Virus record (IMG/VR): IMGVR_UViG_3300042556_001458
Span: 1 to 31,758 of that record
From: a virus
Strand: one strand, 5' to 3'
Length of the DNA: 31,758 bases
Made by a program: the position numbers and the translations under genes. The notes under the pieces are model-generated. The model was not told the DNA's origin. It saw nothing but the letters and a program-made list of their open reading frames with translations, and searched no databases. Shown here in pieces: positions 13,260 to 20,910 of the stretch; position 1 is the stretch's first letter; each line of letters begins with the position of its first letter.

Positions 13260-13808
13260 ATGGCAGTCAGCGAAGACCGCTTGCATCGGCACAAGTGTTT
13301 TGATTTTGGCCCTGGATGGGCTGAGATCGACTCGGCGTTTGAGACGTCTCGGCTTGGCGTCAAGCTGCACGTCCAGGCCGGGTGCCCGCTAAACCAAAAT
13401 GATTGCAGAAGGCTGGCGGCGTTTTTGAGTGAAAGCGCCGATTGGCTTGATGAGCTAGATGCTCCATCGAAAAGCCCGGAAGGAATTGTTGTTTACGTAA
13501 TTACAGACGGGCACATGCACCACAAGATCGGAAAGGCCGTCGACTTTCAGAAGCGACTTAAGCAACTCCAGACCGGCAACGGCAGGAAGCTTTCGCTGGT
13601 AGCGTACCTGCGAGTGAATACGGAGCACTTGGCGCTAAGGGTGGAGTCTGCCGCCCATGAGTGGCTGTCAGAGCTTAGGGCCGTCGGCGAATGGTTTGAG
13701 TGCGAGAGCCAGACCGCCTTGCAGGCCTTGTACGAGGCAGCATCAAAAGTAGGCGTTGATTCATTGCCCACTTCTGTTTCTCTTGGGGAGGCCACCGATG
13801 GCCAGTAG
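13260..13808 (+). CDS. T5orf172 / MUG113-type GIY-YIG superfamily protein
   Basis: 182 aa from ATG 13260 with AAGGAGG 7 nt upstream. Residues 1-72 have no known motif. From residue 76 the T5orf172 pattern appears: IVVYVITDG with Y79, HHKIGKAVDFQKRLKQLQTG with K89-G91 and R99, a glutamate E129 and H133 (ESAAHEWLSEL), then GEWFEC. These match the catalytic Tyr, Arg and Glu places of GIY-YIG nucleases, so it may cut DNA; many T5orf172 proteins have no tested activity. Third-position GC is low like the preceding gene, and the two could form an imported pair. The 3' end overlaps the DUF1376 gene by 11 bp. Confidence 0.75.
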   Translation: MAVSEDRLHRHKCFDFGPGWAEIDSAFETSRLGVKLHVQAGCPLNQNDCRRLAAFLSESADWLDELDAPSKSPEGIVVYVITDGHMHHKIGKAVDFQKRLKQLQTGNGRKLSLVAYLRVNTEHLALRVESAAHEWLSELRAVGEWFECESQTALQALYEAASKVGVDSLPTSVSLGEATDGQ

Positions 13809-14637
13809 TTGGTTCCCCATGTTCGGCCGCGACTTCCTCGCATCCACTCTTGGGTGGTCGGCGGAGGAGCGTGGCCACTACGTGACTCTCCTGATCGCCC
13901 AGTGGGAGCAGGACGGGCTGCCAGCCGATCCAAAGCGGCTCGAGCTCATCTCGCCGGGCGTGGGCAAGTCGTGGAAGCTGGTGGGCGAAAAATTCCCGGT
14001 GGGGGGGGGCGGCAAGCGTCGGAATGTCAGGCTGGAGCACGAGCGTCACCTGTCCCATGAACGGAGCGAGCGGGCTCGTCAGTCTGCCTCCGCCAGATGG
14101 TCCGGGAAGGCTGCCGAAGTGGCTCCGGCGGGGGCCTCCGGCGGGCCGGTCGCCAAGGAGGCCGATGTCGATAACTCGGCCGAAAACGACGATTCGGGAT
14201 GCGATCGCATATGCGGTGGCATATGCGACGGCATATGCAATGGCACATGCTCCAGCGATGCTTCCATGTCCATGTCTTATACACCTCCTCCTCCTCCCCC
14301 GCCTCCGTCGGGTTTGGATGAGGAAGCAGGCAGGGCATGGGCACGGCTCCGAGAGGCGTGGAATGCCGTCTGGGGCGAGAAGCGGCAGTGGCGGTCCATC
14401 GAGCCGCCGCCACAGTTCGCTGCCAGACTCTCGGAGCCCGGCTGGTTGGAAGAGGCCCTGACGGCGATCCCGGAGATCAAGCGTGGGGCGTGCTCTGGGT
14501 TCAAGACGCCCCCTACCCTTTCGCAGTTCTGCGACAGGACCGAGAAGGGCTCGTTTGTTTCCCGGATGCTCGGCGGCGAGTTCACCGACACGGCCCGCGC
14601 TGGTGGCAGGCCTCAACGACAGGAGGTCACGCAGTGA
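13798..14637 (+). CDS. DUF1376 (YdaU-like) replication protein
   Basis: 279 aa from ATG 13798 with GGGGAGG upstream. Residues 3-45 carry the DUF1376 signature (WFPMFGRDFLASTLGWSAEE, YVTLLIAQWEQDGLP, LIS). In temperate phages such proteins stand where replication initiators or helicase loaders do. Residues about 60-130 are basic and Ser/Ala-rich. A Cys-repeat ICGGICDGICNGTC and an eight-proline run follow, both obvious low-complexity linkers. The C-terminal part (residues 185-270) is a helical domain (LREAWNAVWGEKRQWRSIEP). Role in replication initiation is by family and by the neighbouring LexA-like HTH and RusA genes. The GTG of the next gene overlaps its stop. Confidence 0.7.
   Translation: MASSWFPMFGRDFLASTLGWSAEERGHYVTLLIAQWEQDGLPADPKRLELISPGVGKSWKLVGEKFPVGGGGKRRNVRLEHERHLSHERSERARQSASARWSGKAAEVAPAGASGGPVAKEADVDNSAENDDSGCDRICGGICDGICNGTCSSDASMSMSYTPPPPPPPPSGLDEEAGRAWARLREAWNAVWGEKRQWRSIEPPPQFAARLSEPGWLEEALTAIPEIKRGACSGFKTPPTLSQFCDRTEKGSFVSRMLGGEFTDTARAGGRPQRQEVTQ
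14206..14253 (+). repeat. Four 12-bp tandem repeats within the DUF1376 gene
   Basis: Units CGCATATGCGGT, GGCATATGCGAC, GGCATATGCAAT and GGCACATGCTCC occur in phase at 14206-14253, encoding a Cys every four residues. The 12-bp period keeps the frame, so length variation would be tolerated. Confidence 0.7.
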
Positions 14638-14876
14638 CAGGACCACAGGCCAAGATCTTGGGATTCATCATCGACTGGATCGCCGCCCGTGGCTTCCCGC
14701 CAACGGTTCGCGAGATCAGCAAGGCGTTCGGCTGGAAGACCACGGCCAACGTCCAGCAGCACATTGAGCGTATGCAGCGGGACGGGCTCGTTACGCGTCA
14801 GGCCGGGATGGCCCGGACGCTACGGGCGACGCCAGCCGGCCTTGAGCAGCTCGAGGAGCTGCGGCAGACAGCGTGA
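14634..14876 (+). CDS. Stand-alone LexA-type DNA-binding domain
   Basis: 80 aa from GTG 14634 (GTGA overlap; AGGAGG at 14621-14626). The sequence follows the LexA N-terminal winged HTH: QAKILGFIIDWIAARGFPPT, VREISKAFGWKTTANVQQHI, ERMQRDGLV, then MARTLRAT. It ends there, without the S24 Ser/Lys autoprotease domain, so RecA-induced self-cleavage is impossible. It may recognise SOS-box-like operators, act as a phage repressor, or interfere with host LexA. The next gene begins in close linkage. The fold is recognised with good confidence; the role is inferred. Confidence 0.75.
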   Translation: MTGPQAKILGFIIDWIAARGFPPTVREISKAFGWKTTANVQQHIERMQRDGLVTRQAGMARTLRATPAGLEQLEELRQTA

Positions 14877-14893
14877 CAAAACGGGAGGGGGGC

Positions 14894-15085
14894 ATGTCGT
14901 CAATGGACGAAAAAGAGAACACGTTGCTGGAACGTGGCGCCGACAACGACGTCGTGCGTCTGCGGTGGCGGCTGCAGATCCGCGAGAACATCATCAGGCG
15001 GCTGGTGGCTGAGAATCAGCGGCTAAGGCTCGTTGGCGAGGAGCGGGAGGCGATGCTACGCTGGCTGCTTTGGAGAACAAAATGA
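14894..15085 (+). CDS. Small coiled-coil hypothetical protein (63 aa)
   Basis: ATG 14894 is preferred because GGAGG (14884-14888) lies 5 nt before it; GTG 14873 overlaps the previous stop and is an alternative. The protein is almost wholly helical and charged: MDEKENTLLERGADNDVVRL, RWRLQIRENIIRRLVAENQR, then EREAMLRWLLWRTK. It probably dimerises by a coiled coil. The stop overlaps the next ATG (ATGA). Its function is unknown. Confidence 0.55.
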   Translation: MSSMDEKENTLLERGADNDVVRLRWRLQIRENIIRRLVAENQRLRLVGEEREAMLRWLLWRTK

Positions 15086-15330
15086 GCGACGAACAAATAC
15101 CCGTTGTAGGCGGCCCGCTAGACGGGCAGACAGCACGATTACGGTTGACAGGCAGTATGCTTTTAGTGCCAGACTCCTCAGACATCATTAATGGAATCAA
15201 AGACGGCGAGCCTTACACGCTCTTTGGGCAGCACATTTACCAAGTGAAGTGCTACGTCAATGACGGCGAAAAGTTCTATCGGTATGAGCACGTCGGCTAT
15301 AGTCCGCCAATAGTGCCGAGTGCGGACTGA
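15082..15330 (+). CDS. Small phage protein with GGPLDG motif
   Basis: 82 aa from ATG 15082. It opens MSDEQIPVVGGPLDGQTARL; the GGPLDG(Q) start is a recurrent motif of small beta-rich phage proteins of unknown function. A C-terminal YQVKCYVNDGEKFYRYEHVG completes the small domain. Base composition is more A/T-rich than in its neighbours, pointing to recent exchange. No enzymatic residue pattern is visible. Confidence 0.65.
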   Translation: MSDEQIPVVGGPLDGQTARLRLTGSMLLVPDSSDIINGIKDGEPYTLFGQHIYQVKCYVNDGEKFYRYEHVGYSPPIVPSAD

Positions 15331-15363
15331 CACGACGGCCCGCAAGCTGCTAGCGAGGCTGTC

Positions 15364-15507
15364 ATGAGCTCTACCCTGATCCTGTGCGTCGGCTTCGTCT
15401 ACCTGATGGTCGGCGTCGACCAGTGGCGTAAGGGCGACCCCGGCATGGCCCTGGCGTGGCTGGGCTATGCCCTGGCGAACGTCGGTTTGGCGTGGAATGC
15501 GCGCTAG
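15364..15507 (+). CDS. Small membrane protein (47 aa)
   Basis: ATG 15364, with only a weak GCGAGG upstream. The product MSSTLILCVGFVYLMVGVDQ is followed by WRKGDPGMALAWLGYALANV, so two hydrophobic helices (residues 4-18 and 28-44) are joined by a charged turn. Such two-helix hairpins occur among phage membrane peptides (holin-like or superinfection-exclusion proteins). It lies between DNA-metabolism genes, which does not favour lysis. No family is recognised. Confidence 0.5.
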   Translation: MSSTLILCVGFVYLMVGVDQWRKGDPGMALAWLGYALANVGLAWNAR

Positions 15508-15557
15508 ACTCGTGTAATTGAATATGCACCATTGTCCACGTCTCAAGGAGGAGACGG

Positions 15558-15977
15558 ATGGACATCGTGCTCGAGGTGCCAGGGCAGCCAGTGCCACAGC
15601 CGCGTGTCCGCGTTTCAACACGCGGCGGATTCGGCCGTGCGTACACGCCGACGAAGCACCCGATCCACGTCTACCGTCAAGCGATCGAGCTGGTGGCCCG
15701 GGCCTCTGGCAAGAAGATCACCGGGCCGACCGCCCTGGTCGTCGATGCCGTGTTCCAGCGGCCGCCCTCGCACTGGCGGAAGCACGATCTGAAGCCAGAC
15801 GCGCCGCCCTGGCCAAACGCCGACGGCGACAACGTTTTGAAGGGCGTGGCAGACGCGCTGACTGATGCGGGCGTGTGGAGCGACGACGACCAGGTCGTCT
15901 ACTGGTCGATCCGCAAACGCTACGCCGCGAGGAACGAACAGGCACGCACGATCATCACCATCCGAGAGGACGCGTGA
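15558..15977 (+). CDS. rusA: RusA-type Holliday junction resolvase
   Basis: 139 aa from ATG 15558, preceded by AAGGAGGAG. The family hallmarks are visible: N-terminal strand LEVPGQPVPQPRVRV with its basic residues, then PNADGDNVLKGVADALTDAG (D89, D91) and VWSDDDQVVYWSIRK (D109-D111). The aspartates bind the metal ion that cleaves four-way junctions. RusA enzymes resolve recombination or replication intermediates before packaging and pair well here with Sak4 and SSB-like proteins. Length is in the usual 120-140 range. Its stop overlaps the start of the next HTH gene. Confidence 0.9.
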   Translation: MDIVLEVPGQPVPQPRVRVSTRGGFGRAYTPTKHPIHVYRQAIELVARASGKKITGPTALVVDAVFQRPPSHWRKHDLKPDAPPWPNADGDNVLKGVADALTDAGVWSDDDQVVYWSIRKRYAARNEQARTIITIREDA

Positions 15978-16273
15978 TGCAGTGTCGCAAGAAGTTCTTG
16001 ACACCGGATCAAGAGGCGGCAGTCCGCAAGACATACGCCAGAGGCGGCACGAGCTCGGAGATGGCGTTCGTTGCTGGCGTTTGTACGTCGCTCATTTATG
16101 CCCGCATGAAGGACCAGATCAAAGACCTGAGAAGAGGCCAAGGCCGAGGCGGACGACGTGGCCCGCCTGTCGATCCGACACCAGAGGAGATCGCAATCAG
16201 GAGGGCCGAATGCGATCAGCGACGGCTCTTGATCATGCGGCCTAAGTTCCACGACCCAGACGATCTGGATTGA
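15977..16273 (+). CDS. Helix-turn-helix phage protein (98 aa)
   Basis: ATG 15977 is preceded by GAGAGGA with 6 nt spacing. Residues 8-50 look like a homeodomain-type HTH (LTPDQEAAVRKTYARGGTSS, EMAFVAGVCTSLIYARMKDQ). A basic segment (RRGQGRGGRRGP) and a helical end (PEEIAIRRAECDQRR) follow. Proteins of this type near terminases in other phages can be late-gene activators or packaging-site binders. Placement just before HNH and TerS supports a late-regulator role, by inference only. Confidence 0.55.
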   Translation: MQCRKKFLTPDQEAAVRKTYARGGTSSEMAFVAGVCTSLIYARMKDQIKDLRRGQGRGGRRGPPVDPTPEEIAIRRAECDQRRLLIMRPKFHDPDDLD

Positions 16274-16281
16274 ATACACGT

Positions 16282-16578
16282 ATGCCTGATGCCATTCCAC
16301 GATGGAGACCACCGCACCAGCGCGGCATGAAGCCAGCGAAGGAGCGAGCGCATTACCTGTCGGCGGATTGGACAGCGAAGCGTCAACGCATTCTTGTGCG
16401 CGATGCGTTCACGTGCCGAGTGTGCCATGACGTGTGCTATGGCAAGGACGCGCACGTCGATCACATCCTGCCGCTCGAGGATGGCGGCACCGACGCTGAC
16501 ACGAACCTTCAGGTGTTGTGCAGTTCATGCCACGGAAGGAAGACGCGTGACGAACAACGACGCAAAGGCTACGCGTGA
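16282..16578 (+). CDS. HNH endonuclease of the packaging module
   Basis: 98 aa from ATG 16282. It has the complete zinc-stabilised HNH motif: C45-x2-C48 (CRVCHDVC), HVDHILPLEDGG (residues 58-69, catalytic H61 region), N75 (DTNLQVLC) and C80-x2-C83-H84 (CSSCHGRKT). In many HK97-type phages an HNH protein stands directly before TerS/TerL and is needed, with TerL, for specific cleavage at cos ends. The location here is exactly that. An N-terminal basic stretch (RWRPPHQRGMKPAKERA) could contact DNA. Confidence 0.9.
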   Translation: MPDAIPRWRPPHQRGMKPAKERAHYLSADWTAKRQRILVRDAFTCRVCHDVCYGKDAHVDHILPLEDGGTDADTNLQVLCSSCHGRKTRDEQRRKGYA

Positions 16579-16687
16579 GGCACCCCCAGGGGGGGGTGGG
16601 GGCGATCGACAAAACGATGATCGACGGAAAGCCCCATGCCCCCTCAGCGCGAATTTCTGACCAACTAAGCCAAAATCGGAGCTGAGT
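16579..16687. other. Candidate cos/packaging region
   Basis: The 109-bp gap between HNH and TerS has a G-rich hairpin (CACCCCC 16581-16587 with GGGGGTG 16592-16598), a direct repeat GATCGAC (16604-16610, 16619-16625) and no ORF. Cos sites of HNH-encoding phages often lie just here. The call is positional and not proven. Confidence 0.35.
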
Positions 16688-17179
16688 ATGGGCCGCCGCG
16701 GCCGACATCCTGATCCAAACAGCAAACGCTCACAGGCCGCTGTGGCCCGTGTTGCGGCCATCGGCAAGTCTTTGGCCGTGTCGCCAGACAAGCCGTCAGG
16801 TAGCACGCCAAAGGCCCCGAAGGACGTCGCGGCCCGCCCTGTTGCTGCCGCCTACTGGAAGGCCCACGCCGACAGCCTGGCGGGCGCTGGCCGGCTGCGG
16901 GTGGACAACGTCGAGGGCCTCGCCCTGCTCTCTCACCTCTACGCCGACTGCCGCGATCTTGCCGAGCAGCTCGCCGCCGAGGGCTGGATGACAAGCACCG
17001 ACAAAGGCCAGCAGGCCAACCCGGTGGCGCGTCTGCTGCGAGACGCTCGCCGCGACTTCGTCAGCTTGGCCCGCGAGTACGGCCTGACGCCGGCGGCCGA
17101 GACCCGATTCCCGCCGGAGGCCACAGAGCATGGCGAAGAAGATGCCGAAGAGGCCGCGCTCAGAGCATTCTGCGGCTGA
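16688..17179 (+). CDS. terS: Terminase small subunit, P27-like
   Basis: 163 aa from ATG 16688, with GGAG 6 nt upstream. The start GRRGRHPDPNSKRSQ is a typical GR-rich opening. The middle has the P27-family helical core (AAYWKAHADSLAGAGRLRVD, LALLSHLYADCRDLAEQLAA), then GQQANPVARLLRDARRDFVS, where the NP-x-R segment is characteristic. It recognises phage DNA and hands it to TerL. The final 50 bp overlap the TerL gene in another frame, which is usual. Confidence 0.82.
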   Translation: MGRRGRHPDPNSKRSQAAVARVAAIGKSLAVSPDKPSGSTPKAPKDVAARPVAAAYWKAHADSLAGAGRLRVDNVEGLALLSHLYADCRDLAEQLAAEGWMTSTDKGQQANPVARLLRDARRDFVSLAREYGLTPAAETRFPPEATEHGEEDAEEAALRAFCG

Positions 17180-18743
17180 GCCCGGCTCCGACCGGCCGGA
17201 GTACGTGCCGGGCTACACGTGGGATCCTGAGTCTGCGGCGAAGCCAGCCGAGTTCATCGAGAGCCTGTGCCGCATTCCCAGCCAGGACGGTGGCGACCCG
17301 CAGCCGGTCAAGATCATCCCGTGGCACCGCGACAACGTGATCGCGCCGCTGTTTGGGTGGAAGCGGCCAGACGGCCGGCTCCGCTATCGCCGCGGCGCCG
17401 TGTTCGTCCCCAAGAAGAACGCGAAGACGTTCCTGATGTCGCAGCTCGCCCAGTACCTGCTGACGTCGCACATGCCACATGCCGACGTCTACCCTGCCGC
17501 CGTCGACCGCGAGCAGGCACGCATCCTGTACCGGATGCTGAAACGGTCCGTCGAATCATCGCCACTGTCGAAGGTGCTCGAGGTCGTCGACTCAAAGTCG
17601 ATCATCCGCAACAAGAAGCACGGCAACATCCTCCGCTGCCTGAGCGCCGACTCGTGGCGGAACGAGGGGCTCAACGGCAGCGTGATCATCGACGAGATCC
17701 ACGCCCACCGCACCGACGAGCTCGTCTCCGCTCTGACCTACGCCACCAGGGCCACCCCCAACGGCCTGGTCCTCGCCATCTCGACTGCCGGCGACGACCG
17801 GAAAGGCCCTGGCTACCAGTGGTGGCAGGACGCCGAGCTCGTGATGAACAACCCGGCAGCCAACCCCACGTTCTTCGGCCTGATCTACGCGGCGAAGCCC
17901 GACGACGACTTCGACGATCCAGAGGTCTGGCGCAAGGCCAATCCGTCGATGGGGATCACGTTCCCGGAGGAAGAGTTTCGCGCGGACTGGGAGGACAGCC
18001 TAACCAACCCTGTCAAACGGTCGCGCTGGCTTCGCTACTCGCTCAATGTCTGGACCACGCCAGACAATCGCTGGTTTACGCCCGAGGCATACGCCCCATG
18101 CGTCGCGCCGCCACCGCTGCCGCTGGAGGGCCGGTCGTGCTTCATCGGCCTTGACCTTGCCGACCACCTTGACCTGACGGCGGCCGTGGCGCTCTTCCCT
18201 GACGGCCAGGGCGGATACGACGCAGAGGCAATGTTCTGGATGCCAGAGGAGAACGTCACAGACCGCGAGAAGGAAGCCCGCGTGCCGCTTCGCCAATGGA
18301 TCGCGGACGGCTGGATTAAGACCACGCCGGGCGTGCGTCTCGATCACGACCAGGTCGCCGCGGATCTCATCGCATACTCGCAGAAGCACCAGTGCCGAGG
18401 CGTTGGTGCTGACCCGTGGAACCTGGGCAGCGTTGCCACGCAACTTCAACGATCAGGGCTGGAAGTGCACGCTATCGGACAGTCGGTTGGCCGCATGACG
18501 GCGCCTAGCAAACTGCTCGAGGTGATGATCCACGAGCGGAAGTTCCGGTGCCCGTCTCCGGTCATGGCATGGATGGCCTCGAACGTCTGTCTGTACGTGG
18601 ATCACCAGGGCAACATGAAGCCCGACAAAGGGCGAAGCCAAGAGAAAACGGACGGGATTGTCGCGGCCGTTTGCGGTCTGGCGGTCTCGATGACGGCGGA
18701 GCCGGAGGCTAGTGCGGACTCATGGCAAATAATCGAGCTGTGA
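17130..18743 (+). CDS. terL: Terminase large subunit (HK97-like)
   Basis: 537 aa from ATG 17130. The N-terminal ATPase has an atypical Walker A (VPKKNAKT, residues 93-100), Walker B VIIDEIH (185-191) and the coupling segment ATPNGLVLAISTAGDD. The C-terminal RNase H-like nuclease starts with GLDLADHLDLTAAV (340-353) and shows further acidic residues at GADPWN and KTDGIVAA. This motor drives DNA into the prohead and cuts concatemers. Length is in the usual 500-560 range and no motif is missing. The end overlaps the portal gene by 22 bp. Confidence 0.95.
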   Translation: MAKKMPKRPRSEHSAAEPGSDRPEYVPGYTWDPESAAKPAEFIESLCRIPSQDGGDPQPVKIIPWHRDNVIAPLFGWKRPDGRLRYRRGAVFVPKKNAKTFLMSQLAQYLLTSHMPHADVYPAAVDREQARILYRMLKRSVESSPLSKVLEVVDSKSIIRNKKHGNILRCLSADSWRNEGLNGSVIIDEIHAHRTDELVSALTYATRATPNGLVLAISTAGDDRKGPGYQWWQDAELVMNNPAANPTFFGLIYAAKPDDDFDDPEVWRKANPSMGITFPEEEFRADWEDSLTNPVKRSRWLRYSLNVWTTPDNRWFTPEAYAPCVAPPPLPLEGRSCFIGLDLADHLDLTAAVALFPDGQGGYDAEAMFWMPEENVTDREKEARVPLRQWIADGWIKTTPGVRLDHDQVAADLIAYSQKHQCRGVGADPWNLGSVATQLQRSGLEVHAIGQSVGRMTAPSKLLEVMIHERKFRCPSPVMAWMASNVCLYVDHQGNMKPDKGRSQEKTDGIVAAVCGLAVSMTAEPEASADSWQIIEL

Positions 18744-20062
18744 AAAAGACGACGGCCAAGCCGCGGGCGCCACGGGCTGGCAAGAATCCTGCCAAGTACG
18801 ATCTGCGTGCCCTCGCCGATCACCTGCCGATCGGTGCCATTCTCCAGACCGACACGATGTCGGCCGAGGTGGCCGTCCGCGTGACGTGCATTCTGGCGTG
18901 CGTGCGGTTCATCGCCAGCTCGCTGGCGTGTATGCCCACCGAGATCATCCGCCGCCGGCCTGGCTTCCCGAAGACGCACTGCCATGACCTGCCCTGTTAC
19001 GACGTGCTGACGTGGCGGCCCAACTCTTGGCAGTCTGACTTTGAATACAAGGAAACAACGTCGTACCACCTTGCCCTGTACGGCCGGGCCTACTCGCGGA
19101 TCGTCGCCGGCGACAATGGATTTTGCTCGTCTCTTGAGCCCCTGCACCCGAGCCGCATGACGTGCATGCGAGGGGCCGAGGGCCTCATCTACCGATACCT
19201 CCTGCCGCGTGGCACGTATCGGGATTTCCAACAGAGCGAAATCGTTCACTACCGCTGGATGAGTGACAACAGCTACGAGGGGCAGCTCCCGGCCGAGCTC
19301 TGCGCCACGAGCGTTGCACTGGCCCGGAAGCTCGACCTGGCCGCCACGTCGTTCTGGGACAACTCCGCCCGGCCGGACGGCGTGATCGAAACGCAGGAAG
19401 ACATTCCGGCCGAGGCTCAGGCCCGATTCCGCGACCAGTGGCGGGAGATCTACGGCGGGCCGAAGAAGCGCGGCAGCACGGCGATCCTGCCCAAAAAGAC
19501 GCAGTTCAAGCCCATCGACTCCAACAGCAACGAAGCCAACCAGTTCATGGAACTGCGGAAGTCGATGCTGCCCGACATCGCCCGCGTTTACGGCATTCCG
19601 ACGACGCTGCTGGGCGACGACGCGATGGCCAAGTACAGCAACGTCGAGCAGGAATTCGTGACCGCTCACGTGTTCGGCCTGCTGCCGTGGCAGAAGCGTT
19701 TCGAGGGTGCGATCGACCGGTCGATCCTGCGGACGTACGACAACCCGATGGACGGCCGCCACTACTGTCGGCTCGACAGTCGGGCGCTGCTTCGTGGCGA
19801 CACGCAGGCCCGCGTTGCCCTGTACCAGTTCCTCTTCAACTGCGGCGCGATCTCGCCCAACGAGCTGCGAGACCTGGAAGACCTGGACCTGCTGGAGAAC
19901 CCGGCGGCAAACACGACCTACATGCAGCTCGGTTTTGCGCCGCTGGGCACGTCGGCCACCGGCACCGGGCCGGATGCCGTGCCAGCCGGCTCGCAGTTCC
20001 CGGCCGACACGATCGAGCCAGAGGACATTCCGCAACCAGAAACGGAGCCGACCGATGCCTGA
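18722..20062 (+). CDS. Portal protein, HK97 family
   Basis: 446 aa from ATG 18722. Phage_portal features include an N-terminal basic tail, TDTMSAEVAVRVTCILACVR as the conserved wing segment, DVLTWRPNSWQSDFEYKETT, the stem/clip part ATSFWDNSARPDGVIE, and RVYGIPTTLLGDDAMAKYSN before EQEFVTAHVFGLLPWQKRFE. It forms the twelve-subunit ring through which DNA enters and exits. The C-terminal 60 residues are acidic and low-complexity (TIEPEDIPQPETEPTD). It is followed by the protease with an 8-bp overlap. Confidence 0.93.
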   Translation: MANNRAVKKTTAKPRAPRAGKNPAKYDLRALADHLPIGAILQTDTMSAEVAVRVTCILACVRFIASSLACMPTEIIRRRPGFPKTHCHDLPCYDVLTWRPNSWQSDFEYKETTSYHLALYGRAYSRIVAGDNGFCSSLEPLHPSRMTCMRGAEGLIYRYLLPRGTYRDFQQSEIVHYRWMSDNSYEGQLPAELCATSVALARKLDLAATSFWDNSARPDGVIETQEDIPAEAQARFRDQWREIYGGPKKRGSTAILPKKTQFKPIDSNSNEANQFMELRKSMLPDIARVYGIPTTLLGDDAMAKYSNVEQEFVTAHVFGLLPWQKRFEGAIDRSILRTYDNPMDGRHYCRLDSRALLRGDTQARVALYQFLFNCGAISPNELRDLEDLDLLENPAANTTYMQLGFAPLGTSATGTGPDAVPAGSQFPADTIEPEDIPQPETEPTDA

Positions 20063-20762
20063 TCAAGAAATCGAACGGCGCTACGTTCCGGCCGGCGTCG
20101 AGCCCATTGAGCTCGAGGAACGGTCCGCGGCCTCGCCGACCATCAAGGGCATCAGCCCGCCGTTTAATTCCCCGAGCGAAAACCTGGGGAACTTCCGCGA
20201 GGTCTTCGCGCCCACGGCATTCGACAAGGTCGTCGGCCGCCACCGGAACGACCCTCGCGGCGGCATGGACGTCGTGGCCCTGTTCGACCACGAAGGCCAG
20301 CCGATCGGCCGTACCACAAACGATACGCTCAAGCTGTCGATCACCGAGCGTGGGCTCGCCTATTCGATCACCCCGCCCGACACCACGCTCGGCCGCGACA
20401 TTATCACGCTCGTCCGTCGAGGCGATCTCTACGGGGCCAGCTTCGCGTTTTCAGTGGCCCCCGGCGGCGAGTCGTGGACGCAGGATGCAGACGGTTCGGC
20501 CGTGCGGACTGTGAGCGAGGTGGGGGCTCTATACGACGTCTCTGTCGTGACTCGGCCAGCCTATCCGCAGTCGTCGGCCGCTCTCCGGTCGCTCGACGCG
20601 TGGCGGCAGCAGAACCTGAACAGCCACGAGCTCGAGCAGCTCGCCGAGCGTGTCGCCGACGAGGCGGCCGACAAGCGCCGCCGCTGGTCCTACGCACTGA
20701 CGGCAGCTTCTGCCCGGCTGATCTCTGCGAGGCTCAAGTCGAATGTCCCACGAATCAAGTAG
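20055..20762 (+). CDS. Prohead protease (HK97 gp4-like, family S78)
   Basis: 235 aa from ATG 20055. Catalytic-type motifs are DVVALFDHEGQPIGRT with H79, then RRGDLYGASFAFSV with S129, and the downstream strand LYDVSVVTRPAYPQSSA that ends the S78 domain. The C-terminal 50 residues are helical and basic (ERVADEAADKRRRWSYAL). It matures the capsid by removing the delta domain. In HK97-like operons the capsid gene follows at once; here nine small genes intervene, which is unusual. Confidence 0.9.
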   Translation: MPDQEIERRYVPAGVEPIELEERSAASPTIKGISPPFNSPSENLGNFREVFAPTAFDKVVGRHRNDPRGGMDVVALFDHEGQPIGRTTNDTLKLSITERGLAYSITPPDTTLGRDIITLVRRGDLYGASFAFSVAPGGESWTQDADGSAVRTVSEVGALYDVSVVTRPAYPQSSAALRSLDAWRQQNLNSHELEQLAERVADEAADKRRRWSYALTAASARLISARLKSNVPRIK

Positions 20763-20910
20763 GTCGTGCCGCAAGTGCGGGAGCCGCTGCCGCGTGATCA
20801 CGTCGCGCCGTGCCGGCGACGACCAGGTCCAGCGTCTGGAATGCACCTGCTGCCACGCCCGACGCAAGCGGCTCGTGCCAGCCACCGAGATCTGGAGCCG
20901 AAAGCGATGA
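20743..20910 (+). CDS. Small zinc-ribbon protein (55 aa)
   Basis: ATG 20743 lies within the protease gene end; the product stops at 20908-20910 in an ATGA overlap with the next gene. Two CxxC pairs (SCRKCGSRC and ECTCCHARR) are about 24 residues apart and surrounded by Arg, a classic zinc ribbon. It probably binds nucleic acid or a protein partner. Similar small zinc ribbons occur at head-gene junctions in other phages. Its role in the cassette is unknown. Confidence 0.6.
   Translation: MSHESSRSCRKCGSRCRVITSRRAGDDQVQRLECTCCHARRKRLVPATEIWSRKR

Noticed and set aside
14206-14253. CRISPR-like array
   Set aside because: Units are 12 bp, contiguous and in the reading frame of a gene; there are no spacers.
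15487-15518. Promoter before rusA (TTGGCG / TGTAAT)
   Set aside because: Spacing of 20 bp is too long and the match is weak.
18602-20035. Long minus-strand frame of 477 codons opposite terL/portal
   Set aside because: It is antisense to two certain genes, is Arg/Val/Gly-rich without domains, and results from GC-rich codon bias.
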